Shown here piece by piece: positions 46,361-59,025 of a DNA stretch of 64,000 nt. The first letter of the stretch is position 1, and every line of letters begins with the position of its first letter. The stretch is taken from assembly GCF_015354405.1 (NCBI RefSeq), contig NZ_JADKYP010000004.1, forward strand, positions 186,001 through 250,000. Direction: 5' to 3'. The position numbers were made by a program, and so were the translations under genes. The notes below the pieces were generated by a model. The model was not told where the DNA came from and searched no databases. It worked only from the letters and a program-made list of their open reading frames with translations. The stretch is from Nocardia sp. BSTN01 (GTDB taxonomy: Bacteria > Actinomycetota > Actinomycetes > Mycobacteriales > Mycobacteriaceae).

Positions 46361-46630
46361 GCCAGCCGACCGAGCCGACGCTTCCCCACGCGGGATCAGG
46401 TCACAACCTGGGATATCGAAGGCCTCCAGACCGTCGCGGCCAACGCCGCCGCTATCGCCGATTCGATCAAGACGGCATCGGACACCGTCCACACCACGAT
46501 CCATGATGATCTGCACTGGTCGGGCGGCGCCAAGAACGCCGCCGATGATCGGGCAGATCGCGAACAGCGCGAAATGCGTGCGGTGGCTACCGCGTACTAC
46601 GACCTGGAAGATGTGTACAAGAAGGTCTAA
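46357..46630 (+). pseudogene. WXG100-like gene with a frameshift near its start
   Basis: ATG 46357 overlaps the preceding stop and opens 'MSQPTEPTLPHAG', but that frame ends early. Shifting by one base at about 46390-46405 gives 'TWDIEGLQTVAANAAAIADSIK', a W-S-G motif (the W-x-G turn) in 'LHWSGGAKNAADD', and an end at 46630. The second frame has no start codon of its own before the WSG. So either one base is missing or extra (mutation or sequencing error), or a programmed shift is used. The intact product would be an about 90-residue WXG100-type secreted protein. Confidence 0.65.
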
Positions 46631-46635
46631 TCGGT

Positions 46636-46986
46636 ATGCGTCGGAAATTGATGTTTGCTGTCTGCGTGGCCGCCGCCGTCGTCGTCCTCGGTGCGGTGGA
46701 CTTCTATTACTCCACGGTCCGGTACGACGCGTGGACGTGGATGTTCACGCCTCCGCCTCGTATCGACGGCACCGACTACGGTCGCGTCGCCGCGCCGGCC
46801 GACAGCGCCGAGCTCGACAAACTGCAGAACAGGTACGGAAAGCCCCACGACAGCGGTCGCCGGTGGCCGCTTCCGTTCCGGATCGAGGAATCATCGCGGC
46901 ATTGTGATTCCCAACCATGGGTGTTGTACGTCCATGGATTCGACGGCAAGGTCTATCCGTACGTACTGAATTCGGGGTGCGTCTGA
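46636..46986 (+). CDS. Small exported or membrane-anchored protein
   Basis: 116 residues, ATG 46636, 5 bp after the WXG-like frame. An N-terminal hydrophobic helix (about 6-22) is followed by a basic/aromatic extracellular part with two Cys ('RHCDSQPW' and the penultimate residue) that may form a disulfide. It may be the effector- or partner-position gene of the ESX-like cluster. No family recognised. Confidence 0.6.
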   Translation: MRRKLMFAVCVAAAVVVLGAVDFYYSTVRYDAWTWMFTPPPRIDGTDYGRVAAPADSAELDKLQNRYGKPHDSGRRWPLPFRIEESSRHCDSQPWVLYVHGFDGKVYPYVLNSGCV

Positions 46987-47146
46987 GCGCATTGAACGAC
47001 GGCTTCGTCTGTCAGGGGCAGCTTTCCGCTGTGGGTCGCGGATTCGATGCGTGGTCGTCTCGGCGCAGCGGCCCGCGATTCATAGCGGCGCATCGCAGTG
47101 TGCGCGGCTGCTCACATCTGTTGTAACCGTCGGAAAGGCGGATGTC

Positions 47147-47566
47147 ATGGCCGGTCGTCATCGCGCGGTGAGTAAGCGCAGCACATTCCTCCGCGGACTT
47201 CCGGTTGCCGTAGCGCTTCCCGCGGCGGTGATCCTGGGCGAGGCGGGGACCGCGTCCGCGACGGCTCCGGCTGTCGCCGAGCCCGCAGCGGTGGCGGCGG
47301 CTCCCATCGCGAGTCCGCTCGAGAACGCCACCTACATCGGTGCGACCGCGGGGCAGGTGGTAGGCGGTCTGACCGGCGCTGTTCTCGGCGGTACCGCCGG
47401 CGCCGCGCTCGCGAGTCCTACGGTTGTGGGCGCCCCGGTGGGAGCCGTCGCGGGTGGTGTCGTCGGCGCGGTCGCGGGGACTTTCGCCGGGTACTACGCC
47501 GGGGTCGCGGTGGGAACCGTTGTGGCGGAACAGGCGCCGCAGATCGTTCCGAACATTCTGCCCTGA
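47147..47566 (+). CDS. Secreted Gly/Ala-rich protein with glycine-zipper segment
   Basis: 139 residues from ATG 47147, with a GGAAAGG ribosome binding site. A signal peptide ends near 'AGTASA'. The mature protein is dominated by G-x3-G repeats ('GQVVGGLTGAVLGGTAGAAL' and 'GAVAGGVVGAVAGTFAGYYAG'), the pattern of glycine-zipper membrane-inserting or oligomerising segments. Function unknown; it could interact with or insert into the cell envelope. Confidence 0.65.
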   Translation: MAGRHRAVSKRSTFLRGLPVAVALPAAVILGEAGTASATAPAVAEPAAVAAAPIASPLENATYIGATAGQVVGGLTGAVLGGTAGAALASPTVVGAPVGAVAGGVVGAVAGTFAGYYAGVAVGTVVAEQAPQIVPNILP

Positions 47567-47665
47567 TCCGGAACCCGGTCACGAGCTACCGGATCGCGCC
47601 ACTCCGTGCACGCATAGGGCCATGTGGTGAGCGCATCCCACTCCGCCGACGCGAGACGGCGCAGG

Positions 47666-48067
47666 TCACATGCGGCTTGGATCGTGAGGACGGGAGTCCG
47701 CTGCCGGCACGCGGGTCTGCGTGTCCTGTGACCGGGGTTGCGGCGCATCGGTGGGATGGTCGCTCGGCGGGGTGAACGGGATCGGCAGGGGAATCGGGGG
47801 AGTGGCGGGGCGGTGGCGCATGATCACCACGGAGTAGGCGCACAGGGTCGCCATCACGACGAATCCGCCGCTGACCAGGATGTTCTTATCCGTCGAATTG
47901 CCGCTGACGAACGGCGTGCCGATGGCGAGGAGGAGCGATCCCACGGCGCACATTCCCAGGCTCGCTCGGAAAGCCTGCTGTCTGAGGTCGTCGAGGGCGC
48001 GAGCGAGAAACATCGCGGCGATGCTGACGAACCAGATCACCAAACCGACCCCGAACAGGATGCTCAT
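47666..48067 (-). CDS. Small membrane protein, three helices
   Basis: 133 residues from ATG 48067. Three hydrophobic helices (about 3-22, 35-53 and 65-85) and a Pro/Thr-rich hydrophilic tail of about 45 residues. The longer upstream frame is Arg/Pro-rich and unlikely to be coding. No family recognised. Confidence 0.55.
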   Translation of the reverse strand: MSILFGVGLVIWFVSIAAMFLARALDDLRQQAFRASLGMCAVGSLLLAIGTPFVSGNSTDKNILVSGGFVVMATLCAYSVVIMRHRPATPPIPLPIPFTPPSDHPTDAPQPRSQDTQTRVPAADSRPHDPSRM

Positions 48068-48167
48068 GTGGTCCCTGCCTTGTCCTCGTGCGCGGCGTCG
48101 GGTATTCGGTCGACGCGGCGGCGCATTCATCTCTTCGGACGGAAAGTATGGCGGACCGGCGCGGGAA

Positions 48168-48205
48168 CGCCGAATGTCCCGTCCGATCGGACGGGACATT
48201 CGGCG
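48168..48205 (-). terminator. Perfect 38-bp palindrome after copA
   Basis: An uninterrupted inverted repeat of 19 bp per arm, centre at 48186/48187, starting CGCCGAATGTCCCGTCC. It lies 7 bp after the copA stop with no T-run, like the I-shaped terminators of actinobacteria. Protein binding to the palindrome is an alternative. Confidence 0.6.
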
Positions 48206-48212
48206 GATTCGT

Positions 48213-50446
<2,234 letters not shown>

Positions 50447-50450
<4 letters not shown>

Positions 50451-51331
50451 TGGTGACCTCCTCCGTGCTGTCCGTTGTCGTGCTCGTTGTCGTGTTGCCC
50501 GCTCTGCTGCCCGGCTACCGCCTCGGCGGTGAATTCCGCCGTGTGCACCGCGCCGCCGTGGGCGAAGTCCAGGTAGAGCCGGAAGGCGCCGGTGCTGGGC
50601 GCTTGGGCGTGGAAGGCGACCCGCGGCCCGGCGGGAGTCGAGCCGACCTCTCCTTCGGGATGAACATGAAGGTAGGACAGATCGTTCCCGCGCAGTGCGA
50701 CCAGATGCCCGTAGGCACCCAGATAGGGTTGCAGATCGGTGACCGGCCGTCCGTCGCGGGTGACGGTGAATCCCACCTCACCGCCGCCGGTCGACAGATC
50801 GCCGTCCATATGGACCTGGTAGCCGTCGACGGTGGTGGTGGTGCGAGCCGCGGGCGGCAGCGGTCGATTTGGGGTCGCGCCGGCCACGGTGACCGTGCGG
50901 CTGAGCACCAGTTCATCCGTCGCGGTGGCGGGCCGGGAATCGGCGAAGATGCGGTAGGTGCCCGGCTGGGCCCACTGCCAATCGATCGACCAGGTGCCGG
51001 TGTCGTCGCGGACCGGGTGCACGTGCCGGTATTCGGTGGCATCGGAGCGAACCGCGATGAGATGCAGGTCCCGCTCGTGCAGATCGGTGTATCGGGTGAC
51101 CGGTGCGCCGTCGGGGCCGGTGATCCGGAATCGGAGGGTGCCGGGGGTTCGAGGTTCGGTGGGTGCGGCCACCTCGGACAGGGTGTAACCGTCCTGAGTG
51201 GCCTGCAGTCCGGTGCCGTGCCCGGGGGCCGGCTCGGCCGGATCGCCCACCAGGGCGCCGATGCCGAGCGCGGCCCCGAACAACACGACCAGTCCGCCGC
51301 CGAATGCCGCGAACTTCAGTCTGTCGTTCAT
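50447..51331 (-). CDS. Membrane-anchored, His-rich metal-handling protein
   Basis: 294 residues. An N-terminal membrane anchor (about 8-30) and a long extracytoplasmic beta-rich part, repeated in two halves ('[27 protein letters not shown]' and '[23 protein letters not shown]') whose H-V-H-P loops could bind metal. It ends in a His/Gly/Asn tail ([16 protein letters not shown]). Its place between CopZ and CopA suggests periplasm-side copper capture or hand-off. Confidence 0.75.
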
Positions 51332-51538
51332 TCAGCTCGCCACCTGATATCCCGCCTCGTCGACGGCGGCGACGACCTCGGCGTCCGTCAGCGGTGCGGC
51401 GGATTCGACCTGGACACGGCCGGAGGCGAGGTCTACGTCGACACTGGTGACACCGTCGATCTTGCCGATCTCCTTCTGCACCGACGCCACGCAGTGGCCG
51501 CAGGTCATCCCGGTGACGGTGTAGGTGCTGGTAGCCAT
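51332..51538 (-). CDS. copZ: Copper chaperone (CopZ-like HMA domain)
   Basis: 68 residues, a single heavy-metal-associated domain: beta-alpha-beta-beta-alpha-beta with 'GMTCGHC' as the Cu(I)-binding CxxC. It would deliver copper to the ATPase two genes downstream. First gene of the operon, directly adjacent to the next start, with the likely CsoR operator about 57 bp upstream. Confidence 0.9.
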   Translation of the reverse strand: MATSTYTVTGMTCGHCVASVQKEIGKIDGVTSVDVDLASGRVQVESAAPLTDAEVVAAVDEAGYQVAS

Positions 51539-51594
51539 GATCGCTTCCTTCGCTCGCTCTTATACGGTGCGGGGGTATCCCGACACCTCTGAAC

Positions 51595-51611
51595 ATACCC
51601 CCCACGGGTAC
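51595..51611. promoter_or_regulatory. CsoR-like copper operator
   Basis: ATACCCCCCACGGGTAC, a near-palindrome of TACCC/GGGTA with a G/C-rich centre, the pattern of CsoR sites that are released by Cu(I). It lies upstream of the copper chaperone start. A second partial GGGGGTATCCC element is at about 51571-51581. No csoR gene is visible in this window. The rest of 51612-51821 holds no gene. Confidence 0.6.
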
Positions 51612-51821
51612 CTGACGCAAGGGTGAGGGCGAGGAATTTCGGCCGCGGTGATGCGCATCTCCGCCGAAACCGGTCTGCCCTGGTAGCAGGCCTGTCACCG
51701 GCCCGTGGCCCGAAGTCGCCGGACCGCGGCAGCCGCCCGGCACCGGCGAGTCCCCAGTAGCGGGAGCCCCGCGTCGCGCGGCAAACCGACCGTTTGCCGC
51801 GCGGACGGATAACCTAGCCCC

Positions 51822-52748
51822 GTGCTGTCTGTAGTACCCAGTTCCGTGGTTGTGCGCGCCCCCTCCAAGGTGAACCTTCATCTAGGGGTCGATGACCTGC
51901 GTAGCGACGGATACCACGAACTGACCACGGTCTTCCAGGCACTGTCGCTCGCCGACGACGTGCGGATCGCCCCGGCCGGATCGCTGGCCGTGAGCGTGCA
52001 CGGGGAGGGCGCCGCGCAGGTGCCGACCGATCGCACGAACCTGGTGTGGCAGGCGGCGGTCCGGCTCGGACATCTGGCCGGCCGGGCTCCGCTGGTGGAG
52101 ATCGAGATCGAGAAGGGTATTCCGGTGGCCGGGGGGATGGCCGGCGGCAGCGCGGATGCCGCCGCGACGCTGGTCGGACTCAACGAGTTGTGGAGTCTGG
52201 AGATGTCGCGCGACGAATTGGCCGATGTCGCGGCCGAACTCGGCAGCGATGTGCCCTTCGCCCTGCACGGTGGCACCGCACTGGGCCGCGGCCGTGGCGA
52301 GAAACTGCTTCCGGTGTTGTCGCGCAACACCTTTCACTGGGTGCTGGCGCTGGCGAAGGAGGGGTTGTCGACGCCGAAGGTTTTCGGCGAACTGGACCGG
52401 CTGCGCGAGAACGGCCAACCGCCGCGTCTCGGCGATCCGCAGGAACTGTTGCAAGCCTTGGCCTCCGGGGACGCCACCCAGCTAGCACCCTTGCTCGGCA
52501 ACGACCTGCAGGCTGCCGCCTTGTCGCTGAATCCGGCCCTGCGCCGCACCCTGCGGGCCGGCGTCGAGGCGGGCGCCCTCGCCGGAATCGTCTCCGGGTC
52601 GGGGCCCACCTGCGCCTTCCTGTGCGCCGGCGAAGCCGATGCGGTGGCGGTATCGGCCGAACTCTCCGGCGCGGGCGTGTGCCGCAGCGTCCGCACCGCG
52701 ACCGGGCCGGTGCCCGGTGCACGCGTGCTGGCCGACGGGCGTCACTGA
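51822..52748 (+). CDS. ispE: 4-diphosphocytidyl-2-C-methyl-D-erythritol kinase
   Basis: 308 residues from GTG 51822. A GHMP kinase of the MEP isoprenoid pathway. The ATP-binding motif is '[17 protein letters not shown]', the N-terminal motif '[11 protein letters not shown]', and the C-terminal GHMP motif '[10 protein letters not shown]'. It is the Rv1011 counterpart and normally follows ksgA. Confidence 0.95.
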   Translation: MLSVVPSSVVVRAPSKVNLHLGVDDLRSDGYHELTTVFQALSLADDVRIAPAGSLAVSVHGEGAAQVPTDRTNLVWQAAVRLGHLAGRAPLVEIEIEKGIPVAGGMAGGSADAAATLVGLNELWSLEMSRDELADVAAELGSDVPFALHGGTALGRGRGEKLLPVLSRNTFHWVLALAKEGLSTPKVFGELDRLRENGQPPRLGDPQELLQALASGDATQLAPLLGNDLQAAALSLNPALRRTLRAGVEAGALAGIVSGSGPTCAFLCAGEADAVAVSAELSGAGVCRSVRTATGPVPGARVLADGRH

Positions 52749-52761
52749 CCCGACGTGACGA

Positions 52762-52799
52762 GCCGGCGCCGATCGGCTCGAGGGCGGGTCGGCGCCGGC
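52762..52799. terminator. Convergent terminator between ispE and the LLM gene
   Basis: Stem GCCGGCGCCGA / TCGGCGCCGGC, 11 bp, with a 16-nt loop, in the 71-bp gap between the two converging genes. No T-run, as is common in actinobacteria. Confidence 0.6.
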
Positions 52800-52819
52800 C
52801 GATAGCTACATGCGACCGT

Positions 52820-53764
52820 TCAGCCGACAGCGTCGGCGAGGCGGTCGACCTGTTCCGGGTCTCGCCCGTAGCAGTAGAAGATCACTTCGTCGGCGCCGAG
52901 GTCGGCGAATTGCTTTGTGACCGTGCGGATCTGGTCCGGCGTGGTGAGCATGCCCTCGACCATGTTCACGCCGTAGTCGCTGAAGGCGTAGTACGCCGAC
53001 ATGGCGGCGCGGGCGTCGTCGATGACGTGTTGCGGACCCAGGGCCACGTTGACCTGCGCGACGATGCGCGGTGAACCCGCGCGATCGTAGTCGCGCCAGA
53101 ACCGTCGCACGGTGTCGAACAGGCCCGGCGCCCACGACGGTGCGGCGGCGGCGAGGAATCCGCCGCCCCAGCGTGCGACGCGTTCCAGGGCGGCGGGCTG
53201 GAATCCGCCGAACAGCAGTTCCGGACCACCTGGGGTCTGCGGCTGCGGGCCGATCGCGCCGCAGCTCTCGCTGTAGGGTTCACCGGACCAGAGCCTGCGC
53301 ATCGTCGCGACCTGCTCGTCCAATCGCTTTCCGCGCGTGCGCAATTCGGTACCGGACGCTTCATGGTCGTCGGCACGGCCGCCCACACCGAGCCCCAGCG
53401 TGAACCGGCCGCCCGAAAGCCGGTCGAGGGTGGCGACCTGTTTCGCGAGCAACGCGGTCTCCCGCAGTGGTGCGAGGAGCACTTCGGTCTGCAATCGGAT
53501 CCGCTGCGTCGCACCGGCCAGATGCGCAAGTGTCACAAGGGGTTCCGGATTGTCGTAGACCAGTCGGTCGAGTAGTCCGAGGGTGGAGAACGGGCCCGAT
53601 TCGGCCCGCTCGGCCCAGGCGACGAGTGACTGGGGATCGGCGATCGGCAACCCGATGCCGACCTTCACGCCGTGGGCTGTGCGCAGTGCTTCCGGCTGCC
53701 CGGAACTGGCGCCTGCACGGTCGCCGGACGACGAAGTGCCAATGGCAGATGACGAGTCGGTCAT
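52820..53764 (-). CDS. LLM-class flavin/F420-dependent oxidoreductase
   Basis: 314 residues. Luciferase-like TIM barrel: 'GIGLPIADPQSLVAWAERAE', 'RIRLQTEVLLAPLRETALLAKQVATLDRLSGGRFTLGLGVG', and 'PELLFGGFQPAALERVARW'. Such proteins use FMNH2 or F420; which cofactor cannot be told here. The first 30 residues (Ser/Gly-rich) may be a non-conserved extension, with a later start possible. It is followed on its upstream side by 700 bp without genes. Confidence 0.85.
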   Translation of the reverse strand: MTDSSSAIGTSSSGDRAGASSGQPEALRTAHGVKVGIGLPIADPQSLVAWAERAESGPFSTLGLLDRLVYDNPEPLVTLAHLAGATQRIRLQTEVLLAPLRETALLAKQVATLDRLSGGRFTLGLGVGGRADDHEASGTELRTRGKRLDEQVATMRRLWSGEPYSESCGAIGPQPQTPGGPELLFGGFQPAALERVARWGGGFLAAAAPSWAPGLFDTVRRFWRDYDRAGSPRIVAQVNVALGPQHVIDDARAAMSAYYAFSDYGVNMVEGMLTTPDQIRTVTKQFADLGADEVIFYCYGRDPEQVDRLADAVG

Positions 53765-54463
53765 GAGAATCCTCCGAATGTGGGGTCGACAAATCAGCGC
53801 CGCCCACTCCGCGCCTCATGAGGCGGGGCTCCCGCACTACGGCAATACTTCTGGAGAGCCCATTTGGATTGCCCGCAGAGTACCTATGCCTCAACCTTTT
53901 TCGCAACCGCGATCCGTGTGGGCCGCACGGTACCGCTGCGGTTCGGCCCGCCGCAGAGGAGGAAACGGCCCACTGGGGCATTACGGTGAGCGCGGAGCCG
54001 GGAACTGCGTGCATGTGTGGCCGCGCCGCCATCCGCATGGGTAGCCCCGAGGCCGGCATACGGGTGCGACTCGCAGGTCGGCCGGCGTGTGTGGCCGCGC
54101 CGCCGTCCGCGTGCGTGGCCTCGACGCCGGCATATGCGTGCGGCTGGGGGCCGGTCTGCGTGTGACTCCGAGATCGGCGTGCTGGTGTAGCCGGAGGCCG
54201 GCCTGTGCGTGCGGTCCCGCGAGATCCATGGAACGCACCACCGGTGGTCGCCGTCAGGGCTGGTGTGATCCGGGAGAGGCGGGCTCGCGCCCGGCTCACC
54301 CGCGCCGGAAGTGCGCACCCTCGTGCCGTAATCTTCACGGGTGAAGCCGACGGGCGTGGTCCCGCCGCTGCGCAAGCGCAGCCGGCGCGCGCGACGCGGC
54401 CGGACCTGCGCCGAGCTCGTGGCACACCCGTAGGCCCCGCCGTACTCGGAGAGGACTGACCCC
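53765..54463. other. 700-bp gene-free region with tandem repeats
   Basis: Between the divergent LLM and ABC-F genes. The middle (54016-54230) is made of about 74-bp imperfect GC-rich repeats. I see no convincing coding frame; the open frames here are Ala/Pro/Arg-rich shadows. Confidence 0.55.
54016..54230. repeat. Imperfect 74-bp tandem repeats
   Basis: Two copies beginning TGTGGCCGCGCCGCC at 54016 and 54090, about 75 per cent similar by eye over 74 bp, then a degenerate third copy (from about 54164) retaining GCCGG and GTGCGG segments. No even spacer-repeat structure, so it is not CRISPR. Confidence 0.6.
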
Positions 54464-56257
<1,794 letters not shown>

Positions 56258-56279
56258 ACGCAGGTTTCGGGGCCGGCTC

Positions 56280-57221
56280 TCAGAGGGCGTGGCCCAGGGG
56301 CGGCACCGGCAGGCACGCACAGGTGAAGTCTGCGCCGAACGAGGTGAGCGCGATGCTGCGGTAGGCGACCTTGGTGCCGAATCCGCGCTTGAGCAACCGC
56401 CGCACCTCCGGCTGCGATTCCAGCAGCTGATAGCGGACCGGATTGTCCAGCTGATCGCCGTCGGCGGTGATGAGTCCGAGGCGGCGCAGATTCGTCAGGT
56501 AGGTGATCGCGCGGTCGGCGAAGCGCAACGCCGCGGTCTCGCCGATCAGCGACATGCCGACCTCGATGCGCTGGGTGCCCGAACTCAGCGGCCGCCCGGT
56601 GCGGATGTCGAGCGCCGGCTGCGGCCCGTCGAGGTAGAGGAAGCGCAGGATCCGGGCCTCGTCGGGAGCCAGTTCGGCGAGAATGCGCGCGAAGGCCGGA
56701 TGATCGCCGTCCTCGCAGTGCACATCGGCCGAGCGGCGCAGCAGTTCGGCGCCGCGATCGCGCAGGCTCGGCGCCGTCGGGGCGGGGGCGCCGCCGGAGG
56801 TGGCATCGATGCCGAGTGCGCGCCGCACCGAGTCGCGAACCTGCTCACCGGCCTCGGAGAGCACATGTCGCGGCGGCTGCCCGGACATACTGCCGCGCAC
56901 CACGGTGGCCGTCACACCGACCGCGGTGCCCAGGCTCCAGGCCGCGGCCTCGGTGACGGCGGACAGCGCCACCCGCACCACACCGGTCGTGGTGCGCACG
57001 GGACCGGCCCAGCCCGGGCGGGCATCCTCGGGCAGCATCAATTCGGCCGACCGGCGTGCGACGAGGTCGGTGGAGCGGGCGTCCGGTTCCGGGAAGACCG
57101 TCTCGATCTCGGTCGTACCGGTGCCGGCCGCCGCGTCGCCGGACTCGGCGACCACCTCGGCGTATTCGATCGAAAACTCGGCGCCGTCACCGTTTTCCGG
57201 TGCGGATCCGCTCACAGCCAT
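56280..57221 (-). CDS. Abi-alpha (DUF4393)-like protein A
   Basis: 313 residues from ATG 57221. The C-terminal half carries the DUF4393 pattern 'AELAPDEARILRFLYLDGPQPALDIRTG' and 'YLTNLRRLGLI'. A paralogue with the same blocks lies at 59026-59898. The family name comes from phage abortive-infection genes, but few members are tested. The N-terminal 60 residues are acidic and disordered; a hydrophobic segment occurs near 100-125. It overlaps the DUF445 gene by 10 nt, so the two are translationally coupled. Confidence 0.75.
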   Translation of the reverse strand: MAVSGSAPENGDGAEFSIEYAEVVAESGDAAAGTGTTEIETVFPEPDARSTDLVARRSAELMLPEDARPGWAGPVRTTTGVVRVALSAVTEAAAWSLGTAVGVTATVVRGSMSGQPPRHVLSEAGEQVRDSVRRALGIDATSGGAPAPTAPSLRDRGAELLRRSADVHCEDGDHPAFARILAELAPDEARILRFLYLDGPQPALDIRTGRPLSSGTQRIEVGMSLIGETAALRFADRAITYLTNLRRLGLITADGDQLDNPVRYQLLESQPEVRRLLKRGFGTKVAYRSIALTSFGADFTCACLPVPPLGHAL

Positions 57222-58534
57222 ACGTTCGCTACTTCCGTTCCGAAGATCAGAAGATGAGCGTAACCGGCGATGAGCCCCAGCACACCGCCATGGACGAACA
57301 AAAGCCACTCGTCCTGTTTGATCGCCGCGCGCAACATGTCGACGAAGTCCGGCGGCTTCAGCGCCGCCATCTGCGTGGCGATGTACCGGCTGACCTGCCG
57401 GCTCTGCTGGGCGTTGAACCCGGGATCGGCGAAGGCGGCCGGCGCCAGCGATTTGGCCTCGTCGGTGAAGCGGGTCTGCAGGGTCGCGTAGTCCCGGCTG
57501 CCGATCATGAACTTCAGCGCCCCGCGCATCGGCCCGAGCGCGCGGTCGGTGGCCGGGCGCAGGGTGTCCTCGAGGACCTGCATGGTGCGGTCCGAGCGCG
57601 GCCCGTTCAGCAGTTCGTCACCGACATTGGCGATCGTGATGATCTGGGTGGCCACCAATTCGGCGTAGCCCTCCGTGATTTCGGGTTGCCGCTTGATCAG
57701 CAAACCCTGCCGCCACGGGCACCACCACTTCGGATAGGCGGGCTCGAAGATCATATTGAGCCCGATCCAGTTGACCACCCAGCCGATGATCACACCGCCG
57801 ACCGGCAGCACCACCAGCGGCGACCAATGCGTCAGATGCAGCACCGCGACGAGCACCAGACCCATCGGTGCGCCGAAATAGAAGCCGAAGTTCTGCATGA
57901 ACCGCAACTCCTTGGCGCCCAGCACCTGAAAAACGGTGTTGAGCAACTGCGGGCGCGATTGGAAATACCGGATCACCATCTGTTTGACATCGAGCAGTTG
58001 TTCGATGTTGGACCCGAGTTCGTCGGTCAGTTCCTTGAGGATCTCCGGGAGTTGTTCCCGGACCCGCTCGTGCACCAACTCCCGGACCTGTGCGGGCAAG
58101 TTGTACCAGAGCTGCGGATGTTCGCGGCGGGCAATCTCCTCCACGATGTCGCGGATCTGCGACTGCGCCATATCGGTCAGATGCGCGGCCAGTTCATCGG
58201 GCTCGAGTTCGCGATAGAAGTCGGCGACGCTACCGAGTTTCGAGAGCCCTTTGTCGACCGCGATCGAGGCCATCTTGTCCGCGCGCGAGGGCACGATTCC
58301 CTGCCAGCCCATGCGCCCGTCGTACTGCAGCAACGGCAGCACCTGAATGCGCTTGGGAAGATAGGGGAACAACCATTTCAGACCCGGTACCCGAAACCCG
58401 TGAAAGCGTAGCGGCTTGAACAGCATCAGGATGCCGGTCCAGTTGGTGATATAGCCGATGACACCCGTGAAGAGGGGGATCGTGATCAGTTCCAGCAAAA
58501 TCGTCGGGTGAAAACCCAGCAAACTATCCAGCAC
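57212..58534 (-). CDS. DUF445-family membrane protein
   Basis: 440 residues. N-terminal hydrophobic hairpin ('LLELITIPLFTGVIGYITNWTGILMLFKPLRF'), a long central helical region (about 85-190), a second hydrophobic pair (about 215-260, 'VVLPVGGVIIGWVVNWIGLNMIFEP') and a C-terminal helix. The duplicated 'GYITNW..MLFKP' and 'GWVVNW..MIFEP' motif is the hallmark of DUF445. Function unknown. Coupled to the Abi-alpha gene through a 10-nt overlap. Confidence 0.88.
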   Translation of the reverse strand: MLDSLLGFHPTILLELITIPLFTGVIGYITNWTGILMLFKPLRFHGFRVPGLKWLFPYLPKRIQVLPLLQYDGRMGWQGIVPSRADKMASIAVDKGLSKLGSVADFYRELEPDELAAHLTDMAQSQIRDIVEEIARREHPQLWYNLPAQVRELVHERVREQLPEILKELTDELGSNIEQLLDVKQMVIRYFQSRPQLLNTVFQVLGAKELRFMQNFGFYFGAPMGLVLVAVLHLTHWSPLVVLPVGGVIIGWVVNWIGLNMIFEPAYPKWWCPWRQGLLIKRQPEITEGYAELVATQIITIANVGDELLNGPRSDRTMQVLEDTLRPATDRALGPMRGALKFMIGSRDYATLQTRFTDEAKSLAPAAFADPGFNAQQSRQVSRYIATQMAALKPPDFVDMLRAAIKQDEWLLFVHGGVLGLIAGYAHLLIFGTEVANVWL

Positions 58535-59025
58535 GACACCCTCCTGCCGACCCCTTACCGGTGACCGCCGTCACACCGGCACTACAACGTACCCCGTCGG
58601 CCAGGCGAACCTTACTGCGAATTCCGGAAACGGGTCCAATTGCGACCGGAGCGACGCGGCCGGAGGCGGCAGCGAGCGTAACCACGGAGGCCGCCGCGGA
58701 GGTCGCCATGCAATTCCGCGACTGGAGCGACGCGGCCGGAGGCGGCAGCCTGCGTAACCACGGAGGCCGCCGCGGAAGTCGCGATCCAATTCGGGTTGGA
58801 AAGCTGGTACGCGGTAGCGTATGGCCGAGACTTCGATCACATCGCGTGATCGGAATGTCGCACCGGACAGTGGCAGCCGCAAGAATGACCGGAACCACAT
58901 TCATGCCGCTATCGCTGGGGTGTCGGCGCTCATGGCCGAGAGCCGCTGAACATGGCCGGTGGCCTTCGGGGTGCGGTAAGAATATGTGAGCGGACTCGTT
59001 CACCTGGCGATATTCGGAGAATGAC
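58535..59025. other. 490-bp intergenic region with tandem repeats
   Basis: Divergent gap between the DUF445 gene and the second Abi-alpha gene. Two 76-bp repeats occupy 58648-58799. The start of the rightward gene has a GGAG ribosome binding site. Confidence 0.55.
58648..58799. repeat. Two tandem 76-bp GC-rich repeats
   Basis: Units start GGAGCGACGCGGCCGGAGGC at 58648 and 58724 and are almost identical over the first ~60 bp. Each contains palindromic GGAGGC / GCCGCC segments. A related segment in the opposite orientation occurs at about 60604-60632, so this is a dispersed repeat family. Confidence 0.7.

Noticed and set aside
54016-54230. CRISPR array
   Set aside because: Units are about 74 bp, contiguous and diverging along their whole length, with no constant repeat/unique spacer alternation and no cas genes.
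58648-58799. CRISPR array or rRNA-like element
   Set aside because: Only two contiguous 76-bp copies with no spacers, and no match to rRNA structure.
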